Notes: generated from the sequence alone by a model not told the origin. DNA of 18,715 bases from Pseudomonadota bacterium (GCA_022572335.1 JACZWD010000021.1:1-18715); one strand, 5' to 3'; positions 1-7,763 are shown, counted from the first letter of the stretch. Numbers and translations: made by a program.

Positions 1-891
1 CTGGACCACGAGGCCAACAACGGCGCCTGGCGGCGCCTGGCGGAGTCCGGCGTCACGGTGCGGGAATGGCGCGTCGATCCGTCGACGGCGGGCCTGGAGG
101 TGGCCGACCTGGAGGCCCTGCTGAGCGAGCGCACGCGGCTGGTCTGTTTCAGCCACTGTTCCAACGTCACCGGCGTCTTCAACGACGCCGCCCGGATCAC
201 GGAACTGGCCCACGCGGCGGGCGCATTGGTGTGCGTCGACGGGGTGGCGTACGCGCCCCACCGGGCGGTCGACGTGAAGGCGCTGGACGCCGATTTCTAC
301 GCCCTCAGCCTGTACAAGTTGTACGGGCCACACCTGGGTCTGCTGTATGGCAAACGCCAGCACCTGTTGGGCGCGCCGGGCCAGAACCATTTCTTCATCG
401 GCGAGGACCAGATCCCCCTCAAGCTCAATCCCGGCGGCCCCAACCACGAGCTCACCGCGGCGCTGGGCGGCGTCGCCGACTATTTCGACGCCCTCTACGG
501 CCACCACTTCCCGGGTCCGGAAGACAGCCTGAACCGGCGGGTGGCGGCGGTCTTCGGCCTCATCGCCGCCCACGAGGAAAAGCTCGGCCGCCGTTTCGTC
601 GATTTCCTTTCGTCGAAGCCCGGCGTGCGCCTGCTCGGCGGCCGCACCGGCGCCCAGGCCGAGGGCGCGCCGACGTTCTCGTTCCTCGTCGACGGCAGGC
701 GCTCGGCCGACATCCCGCCCATGCTGGAAGGCGCCAAGGTGGCCATCGGGGCCGGCCACTTCTACGCCTACCGCCTGATGGAGGCCCTGGACATCGATCC
801 CGAAGACGGCGTCGTCCGCGCCTCCATGGTGCACTACAACACGGCCGAAGAGGTGGACCGGCTGATCGCCGCGCTGGACGCGGTGATCTAG
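1..891 (+). CDS. Class V aminotransferase / cysteine desulfurase-like protein, 5' partial
   Basis: The reading frame is open from base 1, so the gene begins upstream of the window; 296 codons plus a stop are visible. This is a fold-type I PLP enzyme of the class V (NifS-like) group. The PLP-binding Asp lies in CVDGVAYAPH (Asp codon 238-240). The Schiff-base Lys lies in YALSLYKLYGPH (Lys codon 316-318). The short run LDHEANNGAW at the very start and the GPNHEL segment resemble the VC1184-type 'cysteine desulfurase-like' subfamily rather than IscS or SufS. The true substrate of that subfamily is not established, so 'desulfurase' is a family label. The C-terminal small domain is intact and ends naturally at the TAG at 889-891. 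No partner gene follows on the same strand until the unrelated orphan at 1084. Family call confident; function uncertain. Confidence 0.88.
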   Translation: MDHEANNGAWRRLAESGVTVREWRVDPSTAGLEVADLEALLSERTRLVCFSHCSNVTGVFNDAARITELAHAAGALVCVDGVAYAPHRAVDVKALDADFYALSLYKLYGPHLGLLYGKRQHLLGAPGQNHFFIGEDQIPLKLNPGGPNHELTAALGGVADYFDALYGHHFPGPEDSLNRRVAAVFGLIAAHEEKLGRRFVDFLSSKPGVRLLGGRTGAQAEGAPTFSFLVDGRRSADIPPMLEGAKVAIGAGHFYAYRLMEALDIDPEDGVVRASMVHYNTAEEVDRLIAALDAVI

Positions 892-986
892 TGCACAGAT
901 GCAGACAGGTGATTCACCCAACTGCCCCTCAGAGCAGCGCGACGCTTGGCTCCAGCCTGAACCATCCGTCTGAGTCGGTGCACTAG
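888..986. repeat. Perfect 9-bp inverted repeat around an 81-bp spacer
   Basis: CTAGTGCAC at 888-896 and its reverse complement GTGCACTAG at 978-986 bracket non-coding DNA just downstream of the aminotransferase gene. The left arm includes that gene's stop codon. Directly after the right arm comes TAGTGTCCTGTCCCAGA, which from memory resembles ends of some insertion sequences; no search was done. This could be the scar of a mobile element or a long-loop terminator. It has no T-run, so a simple intrinsic terminator is unlikely. Confidence 0.5.
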
Positions 987-1010
987 TGTCCTGTCCCAGA
1001 GATTCGTCCG

Positions 1011-1031
1011 CTATTGCCGGATCTATTGCCG
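1011..1031. repeat. Short direct repeat upstream of the orphan gene
   Basis: CTATTGCCG occurs at 1011-1019 and again at 1023-1031, a 12-bp period. A weak hairpin follows (CCGGG at 1050-1054 with CCCGG at 1066-1070). Two equal half-sites one helical turn apart could be a binding site for a regulator of the gene at 1084, or debris from an insertion. The sequence alone cannot separate these. Confidence 0.3.
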
Positions 1032-1083
1032 CGCCGACGCTCTTCCGACCCGGGTTTTCACACGGCCCGGACCCGGAGCGGAC

Positions 1084-2019
1084 ATGCCCGGTTATTTCCG
1101 TAATGAATTGCCATCAGACAAACTTCAAACCAAAGTAGCAGCAGCGACGGGGTGCAAATGCATGGAATCATTTCTTTTGGAATTTGGTGAGGCCCTCAAG
1201 CCCGTTCTCGGTTCGGTCTGGTTGGTCCTGAAATCTCAGGTTGCACTGACGTTAGGCGGTACCTTTTTCGCGGCGTTTGCAGGCGCGTATGGTGCGCACA
1301 CAATCACCGAAAGACATAAACGTCGGCAAGAGTGGCAGCGGGAAATACGAATTACGAACGCTGCGATTATGATTTCATTCGAAATTTGCAACTCGTTCCT
1401 ATCCCTGAAGAAACACCACGTGAAGGATCTGGAGTTTCAATATAATCGCGATAAGAATTCTTTGGTCGAATTTCAAAATCGCCGGAGAAATGGCCAAATT
1501 TCCCCTGATACAGTGTTCGAATTTAAAGCGAATTTCAAATCCCTGAACCCCACGACAAAGCCTGACGAAATGCTGGTGAAGCAGGTATTCGAGCAAATTT
1601 CCGCTGGCGCAAGAGCGTACGCCCTTGCAAATACTCTTATTCGAACAATAGAATCATTAAATAAATCAATAGCTCGTCGCAATGATCTCATTGATACTTG
1701 GAAGAAGTCGCCGGAAACGTTAGGGAGTAATCTCGCTCGTTTTTATTTTGGATTTCCCGACTCACTCGGCAACGTCGATCAAAGGTATCCTGATTCGGTC
1801 AAAGCGATTTGTTCTCTGACGGATGACTGCATATTTTTCAGTCAGTTGCTGTGCACCGATTTGGCTGACAACGGAGAACGACTAAAGAAGCTTTTGGGGA
1901 AACGTGCTCCAAACGTAAAGAGGCCGGATTTTTCCAAAGCGGTTGAAGAAGACCTCTTGCCGGGTCCAGGACACTACGAAGACTGGACCAGAATGTTCGT
2001 CAAGCACGGTGATCTGTAA
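1084..2019 (+). CDS. Hypothetical single-pass membrane protein, AT-rich orphan
   Basis: The product is 311 aa and I cannot assign a characterised family. A hydrophobic segment at about residues 52-74 (VALTLGGTFFAAFAGAYGA) is followed at once by a basic stretch (ERHKRRQEWQR). This suggests an N-terminal anchor with a cytoplasmic C-terminal body of about 235 aa. The body looks mostly helical, is rich in Lys, Arg and Asn, and ends in an acidic/aromatic tail (GHYEDWTRMF). ATG 1084 has a weak GGAG 8 bases upstream; Met27 (1162) is an alternative start that keeps the membrane segment. Base composition is unlike all neighbours: 21 of 60 bases at 1621-1680 are G/C. Codons such as AAT, AAA, ATA and TTT are common, as expected for a gene acquired by transfer. 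It stands alone between a 9-bp inverted repeat and a hairpin array. A role in defence, signalling or transport would be guesswork. Confidence 0.8.
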   Translation: MPGYFRNELPSDKLQTKVAAATGCKCMESFLLEFGEALKPVLGSVWLVLKSQVALTLGGTFFAAFAGAYGAHTITERHKRRQEWQREIRITNAAIMISFEICNSFLSLKKHHVKDLEFQYNRDKNSLVEFQNRRRNGQISPDTVFEFKANFKSLNPTTKPDEMLVKQVFEQISAGARAYALANTLIRTIESLNKSIARRNDLIDTWKKSPETLGSNLARFYFGFPDSLGNVDQRYPDSVKAICSLTDDCIFFSQLLCTDLADNGERLKKLLGKRAPNVKRPDFSKAVEEDLLPGPGHYEDWTRMFVKHGDL

Positions 2020-2034
2020 CCATCACGTTTCCAA

Positions 2035-2122
2035 CCCACCAGGGGCAAATCCCCTGGACCCCTGAAAATGGGGTTCCAAGGGCCGCCGGCCCTTGGTGGG
2101 GAGCGAAGGGGCAACGCCCCTT
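2035..2122. repeat. Cluster of four hairpins (REP-like array, possible bidirectional terminator)
   Basis: Four stem-loops lie almost end to end between the convergent genes at 1084-2019 and 2138-2761. They are CCAGGGG/CCCCTGG (2039-2045/2051-2057), ACCCC/GGGGT (2058-2062/2070-2074), CCAAGGGCC/GGCCCTTGG (2076-2084/2088-2096, 3-nt loop) and AAGGGGC/GCCCCTT (2106-2112/2116-2122, 3-nt loop). CCCACC (2035-2040) and GGTGGG (2095-2100) can form an outer stem around the first three. Similar G/C palindrome clusters are, from memory, widespread between genes in Rhodospirillales. Termination of both flanking transcripts is plausible. The base pairing is seen directly; the role is inferred. Confidence 0.7.
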
Positions 2123-2137
2123 TGCTTTCGCCCGGCC

Positions 2138-2761
2138 TCAGCGGACGGGTTTTTCCGGGCCGCGGCCGCGGTAGGCGTCGACGAAGGCGGCCGCGGCGGC
2201 GGCGTCGAAGGGTTGGAGGCGCAGCACCTTGCGCCATGCGGTGAGGACGACGGCCGCGCCGAGGCCGGGTGCGGGCGCGACGACGACGCCGCTCCACTGG
2301 GCGCCGTAGAGGCCCGTCCACGAGTCAAGGGTTTGCAGGACGGCGTCGCCGGGCGTGTCGTAGTAGATGACGATGTTGCCGTGTTCCACGGCGTGCACCA
2401 GCCGCTCCGGCGTTTGCGGCGTGCGGTAGAAGCCCGGCTCCACCCATTGGGGGTCGTGGGGACCCGAGGTCGGGAACGGATCGCCATAGGCGACCGCCTG
2501 CCCGGGCGGGACATGGCCGCGGCCCAGGTTGGGGCGGGTTTGCACCGCGTCCAGGGCCGGCCGCCCGGCCTGGGCGAGGTCGAGAAACACCGACTCGGCC
2601 GCAATGAACTGCCACCACAACCATCCGCCGACGGCGCCGAGGACGGCGGCCACCCCCCAGCCGATCAGGCCCTTTCCCGTGCGCCGCGTCCCGTCGCCGG
2701 TTGCGGGCGCCGGGATCGGGGATTTCTTGCGCCGCCGTCTCGCGGTGCGCGGCTTAGGCAT
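2138..2761 (-). CDS. DUF3105 family membrane-anchored protein
   Basis: The product is 207 aa. I chose ATG 2761 because GGAGCG sits just upstream; a more distal start at 2815 would add 18 residues without a better ribosome site. The N-terminus is strongly basic (residues 1-30, with RTARRRRKK). A membrane segment follows at about 32-52 (GLIGWGVAAVLGAVGGWLWW), so the bulk of the protein is probably periplasmic. The DUF3105 signature is clear: DPFPTSGPHDPQWVEPGFY at about 94-112, with paired Pro/His residues, then LVHAVEHGNIVIYY at about 121-134 containing two more His. These conserved His residues suggest metal binding, but no activity is established for the family. It is the last gene of the leftward block, 97 bp after valS, and its 3' end faces the hairpin array. 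Family call confident; function unknown. Confidence 0.85.
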   Translation of the reverse strand: MPKPRTARRRRKKSPIPAPATGDGTRRTGKGLIGWGVAAVLGAVGGWLWWQFIAAESVFLDLAQAGRPALDAVQTRPNLGRGHVPPGQAVAYGDPFPTSGPHDPQWVEPGFYRTPQTPERLVHAVEHGNIVIYYDTPGDAVLQTLDSWTGLYGAQWSGVVVAPAPGLGAAVVLTAWRKVLRLQPFDAAAAAAFVDAYRGRGPEKPVR

Positions 2762-2858
2762 TGTTCGCTCCGATATCCTGGGACGCCGGCACATTACACG
2801 CCGCGGAGTTTTCACGGGCGCGGCGCCGGGCGCTGGCGGGTCGGTTCGCGCCCCGTCC

Positions 2859-5510
2859 CTACAGGGCCGCCAGGCGCTGGTGGGCCTGGTCCAGCCTGGC
2901 CCGCGCCTGGGCCGCGTCGGCGCGGCGCCGGCGCTGTTCCTCGATGACCTCGGCCGGGGCTTTCTCGAGAAAGCCGTCGTTGTCGAGCTTCTTGTCGAAT
3001 TTGGCGATCTCGCCGTCCAGCCGCGCCATCTCGCGTTCCAGGCGCGCCTTCTCCTTGGCCACGTCGATGACGTCGGCCAGGGGCAGGATCAAGGTCGCCT
3101 CGTCGAGCACGATGTGCACGGCGCCCCTGGGCACGTCGGCGTCCGCCGGACCGGCGGCGGACAGGCGCGCCAGGCCGCGGATCAGGTCGCCGTGGGCCGC
3201 CAGCCGCGCCCGGGCCACGTCGCCGGCGTCCTTGAGCAGCAAGGGAAACCTCGCCCCCGGCGGCACCCGCATTTCGGAGCGCACGGAGCGGACCTCGGAG
3301 ATCAGGCGCACCACCCAGTCCATCTCGGCCTCGGCGCCGCTGTCCACCAGCGCCGCATCGGGGGCGGACCAGGACGACGACATCAGCATGCCGGGGCGCC
3401 CGGCGTCGGTCTGGCGCCACAGCTCTTCGGTGATGTAGGGCATGAACGGATGCAGCATGTGCAGGAGCTGATCCAGGACCCAGGCGGCGGTGGCCTGGGT
3501 TTCCGCCTTGGCGTCTTCGTCGGCGCCCTGGAGGACGGGCTTGGTGAACTCCAGGTACCAGTCGCAGAACGTGCCCCAGGTGAAGTGATAGAGGGCGTCC
3601 GCCGCCTCGTTGAACCTGTACGCCTCCATGGCCCGCACCATCCGGCCGGCGGTTTTCACCACGTGGCCGACGATCCAGCGGTTGACCGTCTGCCGGCACG
3701 ACGCGGGATCGAAGCCGGCCCGGGGCCGGCACCCGTTCATCTGGCAGAAGCGGGCCGCGTTCCACAGCTTGGTGGCGAAGTTGCGGTAGCCCTCGACCCG
3801 GCTTTCCGCCAGCCTGATGTCGCGGCCCGGCACGGCCAGCGCCGCGAGGGTGAACCTGAGGGCGTCGGTGCCGTAGGACTCGATGAGGACCAGGGGGTCG
3901 ATGATGTTGCCCTTCGACTTGGACATCTTCTGGCCCGCCACGTCGCGCACCAGGGCGTGGATGTAGACGGTGCGAAACGGCACCCGGCCCAGGAAATGGA
4001 GGCCCATCATGATCATCCGCGCCACCCAGAAGAAGATGATGTCGAACCCGGTGACCAGCACGTCGGTGGGGTAGTAGCGCTCGAGCTCCGGGGTTTCCCC
4101 GGGCCAGCCGAGGGTCGAGAACGGCCACAGGGCGGACGAGAACCAGGTATCCAGCACGTCCTCGTCGCGCCTGAGCTCCACCGTGCGGCCGTAGTGCTTC
4201 CCGGCGGCGGCATGGGCGTCGGCCTCGGTGAGCTCGACGAAGACCTCGCCGTCGGGGCCGTACCACGCCGGGATCTGGTGCCCCCACCAGATCTGGCGCG
4301 AGATGCACCAGGGCTGGATGTTGCGCATCCACTCGAAGTAGGTCTTCGCCCACGCCTCGGGCACGAACCGGATGTCGCCCTTCTCCACCGCCTCGATGGC
4401 CGGCCGGGCCAGGGTCCCGGCGTCGACGAACCACTGGTCCATCAGCCACGGTTCTATGACCACGCCCGAGCGGTCGCCGTAGGGCAGGGTCATCGGGTTC
4501 TCCTCGACCCGTTCGACAAGGCCGAGGGATTCCATCTCGGCGACCACCTTTTCCCGCGCCTCGTAGCGCCCCAGGCCGCGATAGCGCTCGGGCACGTTGT
4601 CGTTGAGCCGCGCGTCGCCGTCGAGCACGTTGATCATCTCCAGGCCGTGGCGGCGGCCCACCTCGAAGTCGTTGAAGTCGTGGCCCGGGGTTATCTTCAC
4701 CGCGCCGGTGCCCTTTTCCGGGTCGGCGTAGTCGTCGGCGATGACCGGTATCGGCCGGTCGACGATGGGCAGCACACACCTCTCCCCGACAAGGCCCTTG
4801 TAACGGCCGTCGTCGGGGTGCACGGCCACCGCGGTATCGCCGAGCATGGTCTCCGGGCGGGTGGTGGCGACGGTAAGGTACTGGCGGTTCCGGCCTTCGA
4901 CCGGGTACTTGAAGTACCACATCTTGCCCGTGACCTCGCGCTGCTCCACCTCCAGGTCCGAAATCGCGGTGTGCAGCTTGGGGTCCCAGTTGACCAGCCG
5001 TTTGTCCTTGTAGATCAGCCCCTGGCGGTGCAGGTCGACGAACACCTTGCGCACCGCCGCCGAAAGTCCCTCGTCCATGGTGAAGCGTTCCCTGGACCAG
5101 TCGGGAGAGGCGCCCAGGCGGCGCAGCTGGCGGGTGATCGTGTCCCCCGATTCGGCCTTCCACTGCCACACCCGCTCGATGAATTTCTCGCGGCCGAGGC
5201 TGTGCCGGGTCAGGTCCTGCTCTTCCAGGCGGCGCTCCACCACCATCTGGGTGGCGATGCCGGCGTGGTCGCACCCGGGCTGCCACAGCACGTCCAGATC
5301 GCGCAGGCGGTGATAGCGGACGAGAATGTCCTGCAGGGTGAACGTCAGCGCGTGGCCCATGTGCAGGCTGCCGGTCACGTTGGGCGGCGGCATCATGATG
5401 CAATAGGGCTCGGCGCCGGACGCGCCATCGGCCGCGAAGGCGCCGGAACTCTCCCACATGGCGTAGATTTTTTCCTCGACCGCGGCGGGCCGATAGGTCT
5501 TGTCCAGCAT
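2859..5510 (-). CDS. valS: Valyl-tRNA synthetase
   Basis: This cytosolic class Ia aminoacyl-tRNA synthetase charges tRNA-Val and edits misactivated Thr. It has 883 aa, close to the usual alphaproteobacterial size. The HIGH-type signature is HMGH at residues 50-53, preceded by PPPNVTGSL. The KMSKS loop is exact at residues 528-532. Between them lies the CP1 editing region (TTRPETMLGDTAVAVHP). The WCISRQIWWGHQIPAWY segment is typical of ValS and separates it from IleS and LeuS. The last 70 residues or so form the ValS C-terminal coiled coil (VAKEKARLEREMARLDGEIA). ATG 5510 is preferred over an upstream ATG at 5564 because AGAGGG lies just before it and MLDKTYRP matches the family start. It follows popZ by 73 bp on the same strand and is probably co-transcribed. 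A 995-codon open frame on the opposite strand is a high-GC shadow. Confidence 0.97.
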   Translation of the reverse strand: MLDKTYRPAAVEEKIYAMWESSGAFAADGASGAEPYCIMMPPPNVTGSLHMGHALTFTLQDILVRYHRLRDLDVLWQPGCDHAGIATQMVVERRLEEQDLTRHSLGREKFIERVWQWKAESGDTITRQLRRLGASPDWSRERFTMDEGLSAAVRKVFVDLHRQGLIYKDKRLVNWDPKLHTAISDLEVEQREVTGKMWYFKYPVEGRNRQYLTVATTRPETMLGDTAVAVHPDDGRYKGLVGERCVLPIVDRPIPVIADDYADPEKGTGAVKITPGHDFNDFEVGRRHGLEMINVLDGDARLNDNVPERYRGLGRYEAREKVVAEMESLGLVERVEENPMTLPYGDRSGVVIEPWLMDQWFVDAGTLARPAIEAVEKGDIRFVPEAWAKTYFEWMRNIQPWCISRQIWWGHQIPAWYGPDGEVFVELTEADAHAAAGKHYGRTVELRRDEDVLDTWFSSALWPFSTLGWPGETPELERYYPTDVLVTGFDIIFFWVARMIMMGLHFLGRVPFRTVYIHALVRDVAGQKMSKSKGNIIDPLVLIESYGTDALRFTLAALAVPGRDIRLAESRVEGYRNFATKLWNAARFCQMNGCRPRAGFDPASCRQTVNRWIVGHVVKTAGRMVRAMEAYRFNEAADALYHFTWGTFCDWYLEFTKPVLQGADEDAKAETQATAAWVLDQLLHMLHPFMPYITEELWRQTDAGRPGMLMSSSWSAPDAALVDSGAEAEMDWVVRLISEVRSVRSEMRVPPGARFPLLLKDAGDVARARLAAHGDLIRGLARLSAAGPADADVPRGAVHIVLDEATLILPLADVIDVAKEKARLEREMARLDGEIAKFDKKLDNDGFLEKAPAEVIEEQRRRRADAAQARARLDQAHQRLAAL

Positions 5511-5583
5511 CGCTGAACCACCCTCTTCGTCGGTCCGGAAGTGATTTGGCCGGCCGGAGCTCACCGGAGAAAGGCCGGAAGCC

Positions 5584-6072
5584 TCAGTCGTCCAGCCCCT
5601 CGGCCCGGTTGACCATGAGGTCGATTTCCTTCTTCACCAGGCGTTCGATCAGATAGGGCAGATTGCGGTCCAGCCACTCCCTGAGGATCGGACGCAGCAT
5701 CTGCCGTACCATCCCCTCCATGGTCAGGTCCCTGTTTCCCACCGCGATGTCCCGCTGATCCAGGATGGCGCGGGCCAGCTGCGAAAGGACGTCGGTGGAC
5801 ACGTCGAGCGTCCTTCTGGACATGATCTCCTCGGGCAACGCGACCATGGCCGGGGTGAGCTCAAGGACGTTGTCGGGTTCGGGCTCGGGCTCGACAAGCT
5901 CGATAATCGGCTCCGGTTCCGGCTCGGGCTCCGGTTCCGGTTCGGGCTCCGGTTCGGGCTCGGGCTCGGGCTCCTCTTCCGAATCCTCGGACAGGATCCG
6001 GCGGATGGAGGCAAGGATATCCTCCATGGAGGGTTCCGGAGCCGTCTCTGTTTGCTGGTCCTCTTCGCTCAT
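5584..6072 (-). CDS. popZ: PopZ-like polar organising protein (DUF2497)
   Basis: The product is 162 aa. PopZ builds a polar condensate that anchors the chromosome via ParB and recruits cell-cycle proteins. All three parts are visible. The N-terminal partner-binding helix EPSMEDILASIRRILSED spans residues 13-30. An acidic Pro-rich linker covers about 31-70. The C-terminal oligomerisation helices span about 116-158 (TMEGMVRQMLRPILREWLD followed by LPYLIERLVKKEIDLMV). The linker contains eleven consecutive Glu-Pro dipeptides (residues 34-55, bases 5908-5973), a more regular version of the PED-rich linker of Caulobacter PopZ. ATG 6072 starts the canonical N-terminus; an in-frame start at 6198 would add 42 unrelated residues. 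A TTGACG (6138-6143, read leftward) might be a -35 for popZ, but no good -10 is seen. The position between tolC and valS is the usual alphaproteobacterial order. Confidence 0.9.
   Translation of the reverse strand: MSEEDQQTETAPEPSMEDILASIRRILSEDSEEEPEPEPEPEPEPEPEPEPEPEPIIELVEPEPEPDNVLELTPAMVALPEEIMSRRTLDVSTDVLSQLARAILDQRDIAVGNRDLTMEGMVRQMLRPILREWLDRNLPYLIERLVKKEIDLMVNRAEGLDD
5908..5973 (-). repeat. Glu-Pro codon repeat in the popZ linker (11 units of 6 bp)
   Basis: Sixty-six bases encode (Glu-Pro)x11. Codons alternate GAG/GAA with CCC/CCG, so the tract is a degenerate 6-bp repeat rather than a perfect microsatellite. The protein-level pattern is perfect while the DNA is mixed, which suggests selection on the peptide. 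Length changes in 6-bp steps would stay in frame. Confidence 0.9.
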
Positions 6073-6206
6073 GGAATGGTCACTCGCTTCGCGGCTTGCT
6101 GTTCCCGAGACTAGTCCACGGGTCTGCGGAACGCCACCGTCAACTTTACCCGCGCACCGCGTACGACTCTCCGTGCGGCCGCCATGGGGATTGCGCAAGG
6201 GCGCCG

Positions 6207-7601
6207 TTACCTGTCCCCGCTACGTGTCTCGTCGGCCTGGCCCGTGCTGCTGGCGCCGAACCATTTGCCCCGGACCTCCCGATAATGCCGTTCCGGGTCA
6301 TAGAAATCCACCGGCAGGTTCAACTGGTGCGCGGTCAACCGGCCGACCGCCGCCTTCAACGCGAACGCCGCCACCACCTCGTCGCGCTGCGCCCCGACCA
6401 GGTCGACGCGGGCGCCCAGCAGTTCCTGCTCCGCGTCCAGGATGTCGAGCACCGTGCGCACCCCCACCTCCGATTCGCGCTTCACCCCGTCGAGGGCGAT
6501 CCCGTTGGCCCGCACCTGGGCGCTAAACGACACGATCCGCGCCCGCGCCGTCTGCAGCGCTTCCCATGCCTGGGTCACCCCCTGCACCACGTCGCGGCGG
6601 GCCTGGGCGACCTCGAGGCGCTCCTGGCCCACCGTCTGCTTGGCCTCGCGCAGGCGCGAGTACACCGCGCCCGACTGGTACAGAGGCATGGTCAGGATCG
6701 CCCCGATGGATTGCTCCTCGGACCGGCTGTCCGGGGCGCTGGTCTCGAAATCGCGGCTCACCTTGGCGTTGAGGCTGACCGTGGGCAACAGCTCGCCGCC
6801 GACGCCCTTCACCCTGTCCAGCGCCGCCCTCTCGTCGAAGAGGGCCGAAACCACGTCCGGGTGGTCGTCGCGGGCAAGGATGAACGCCACCTCCCTGTCG
6901 GTGGGCAGGTCGCCCAGGGGGGCGGGCGCGGTCAATGTGCGCGGCGCCTCGCCGACCACGTTGCGGTACACCGCGCGCGACGCCACCAGGTTGCCTTCGC
7001 CCCGTATGCGTTCGGCCGTGGCCCCGGCGAGGCGGGCTTCAGCCTGGCTGACGTCGGTGCGCGTGACCTCGCCGACCTCGAAGCGATCCCTGGTCGCCTC
7101 CAGCTGGCGTCGCAGGACGTTCTCGTTGCCGATGTCGAGGCCCAGCACCGCCTGGTCGCGCACCACGTCCATGTAGGCGGTGGCGGCGTCGAGCAGTACG
7201 TCCTGTTCCGTCGAAACCAGGCGCGCGCGCGCCGCCTCGACCGTGTTCTCGGCCTGGCGCGTGGCGGCCAGGGTGCGCAGGCCGCGGAACACCGGCTGGG
7301 TGATGTTGAGTTCCACGCCGCGCGGCGTGCGAAGCTGACTGCCGCCTCCGAAGCTCCGCTTGTTGCTGAAGGTGTCGGAGCGCTCGATGTCGCCGGTCAG
7401 GTCGATCGTCGGCCGCCAATTCGACAGCGCCTGGGGCACCTGCTCGTCGGTGGCGCGAAGACCGGCCCGCGCCGCCCTGAGCACCGGGCTGTTGGCGTAG
7501 GCCGCCGCCAGCGCCTCGTTCAGGGTCTGGCCGTGGGCCTGTCCGGAAAGGAGCGCCGTCCCCACCACCAGGCCACAGACGACGGGCCCCCGGAATTTCA
7601 T
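6207..7601 (-). CDS. tolC: TolC family outer-membrane export channel
   Basis: The product is 464 aa, the size of TolC/OMF proteins that form trimeric outer-membrane channels for type I secretion and RND efflux. The N-terminus is a signal peptide (MKFRGPVVCGLVVGTALLSG, probable cleavage near AHG-QTL at about residue 24). The mature start TLNEALAAAYANSPVLRAARAGLRATDEQVPQ is typical of the TIGR01844 TolC type. The two repeated halves are visible: a first block ending near residue 210 and a second beginning about 240, with the loop motif TMPLYQSGAVYSRLREAKQ and a late helical block GVRTVLDILDAEQELLGARVDLVGAQRDEVVAAFALKAAVGRL. A very strong ribosome site (GAGGGAGGGGG) precedes ATG 7601. It lies 162 bp downstream of the methyltransferase gene. 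No inner-membrane or adaptor partner is in the window, so its transporter is probably encoded elsewhere. Confidence 0.95.
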   Translation of the reverse strand: MKFRGPVVCGLVVGTALLSGQAHGQTLNEALAAAYANSPVLRAARAGLRATDEQVPQALSNWRPTIDLTGDIERSDTFSNKRSFGGGSQLRTPRGVELNITQPVFRGLRTLAATRQAENTVEAARARLVSTEQDVLLDAATAYMDVVRDQAVLGLDIGNENVLRRQLEATRDRFEVGEVTRTDVSQAEARLAGATAERIRGEGNLVASRAVYRNVVGEAPRTLTAPAPLGDLPTDREVAFILARDDHPDVVSALFDERAALDRVKGVGGELLPTVSLNAKVSRDFETSAPDSRSEEQSIGAILTMPLYQSGAVYSRLREAKQTVGQERLEVAQARRDVVQGVTQAWEALQTARARIVSFSAQVRANGIALDGVKRESEVGVRTVLDILDAEQELLGARVDLVGAQRDEVVAAFALKAAVGRLTAHQLNLPVDFYDPERHYREVRGKWFGASSTGQADETRSGDR

Positions 7602-7658
7602 ACAGCCCCCTCCCTCGGTCTCGCCGTTTCTTGGTTTCTCGGACCCGCCGACGGGTGC

Positions 7659-7687
7659 AGTTTATCCACGTCGGGAGAGGAAGGCAA
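7659..7687 (-). promoter_or_regulatory. Putative promoter of tolC
   Basis: Reading leftward, TTGCCT (7682-7687) is followed after 17 bases by TAAACT (7659-7664), about 58 bases before the tolC ATG. The spacing is ideal for a housekeeping sigma factor. It suggests tolC can be transcribed independently of the upstream methyltransferase. Prediction from sequence only. Confidence 0.4.
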
Positions 7688-7710
7688 AGATCAGGGGCCT
7701 GGGCACCGGT

Positions 7711-7733
7711 GGGCCGTACGCGGATAACGGCCC
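7711..7733 (-). terminator. Hairpin downstream of the methyltransferase gene, without a U-tract
   Basis: GGGCCGT (7711-7717) pairs with ACGGCCC (7727-7733) around a 9-nt loop, about 30 bases past the methyltransferase stop on the minus strand. There is no T-run, so it could attenuate transcription or protect the 3' end rather than terminate fully. A second small hairpin (ACCCG/CGGGT, 7643-7656) lies in the tolC leader. Confidence 0.3.
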
Positions 7734-7763
7734 GCGGGCGCACGCGGGTCGTTCAGCGGTCTT

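Noticed and set aside
21..40. Tandem 10-bp duplication CGGCGCCTGG
   Set aside because: It lies in the aminotransferase coding frame and encodes ordinary family sequence; probably chance in G+C-rich codons.
2529..5516. 995-codon open frame on the plus strand opposite valS
   Set aside because: It is fully antisense to a clear valyl-tRNA synthetase, has low-complexity Gly/Arg/Pro/His composition and no domain. It is a high-GC shadow.
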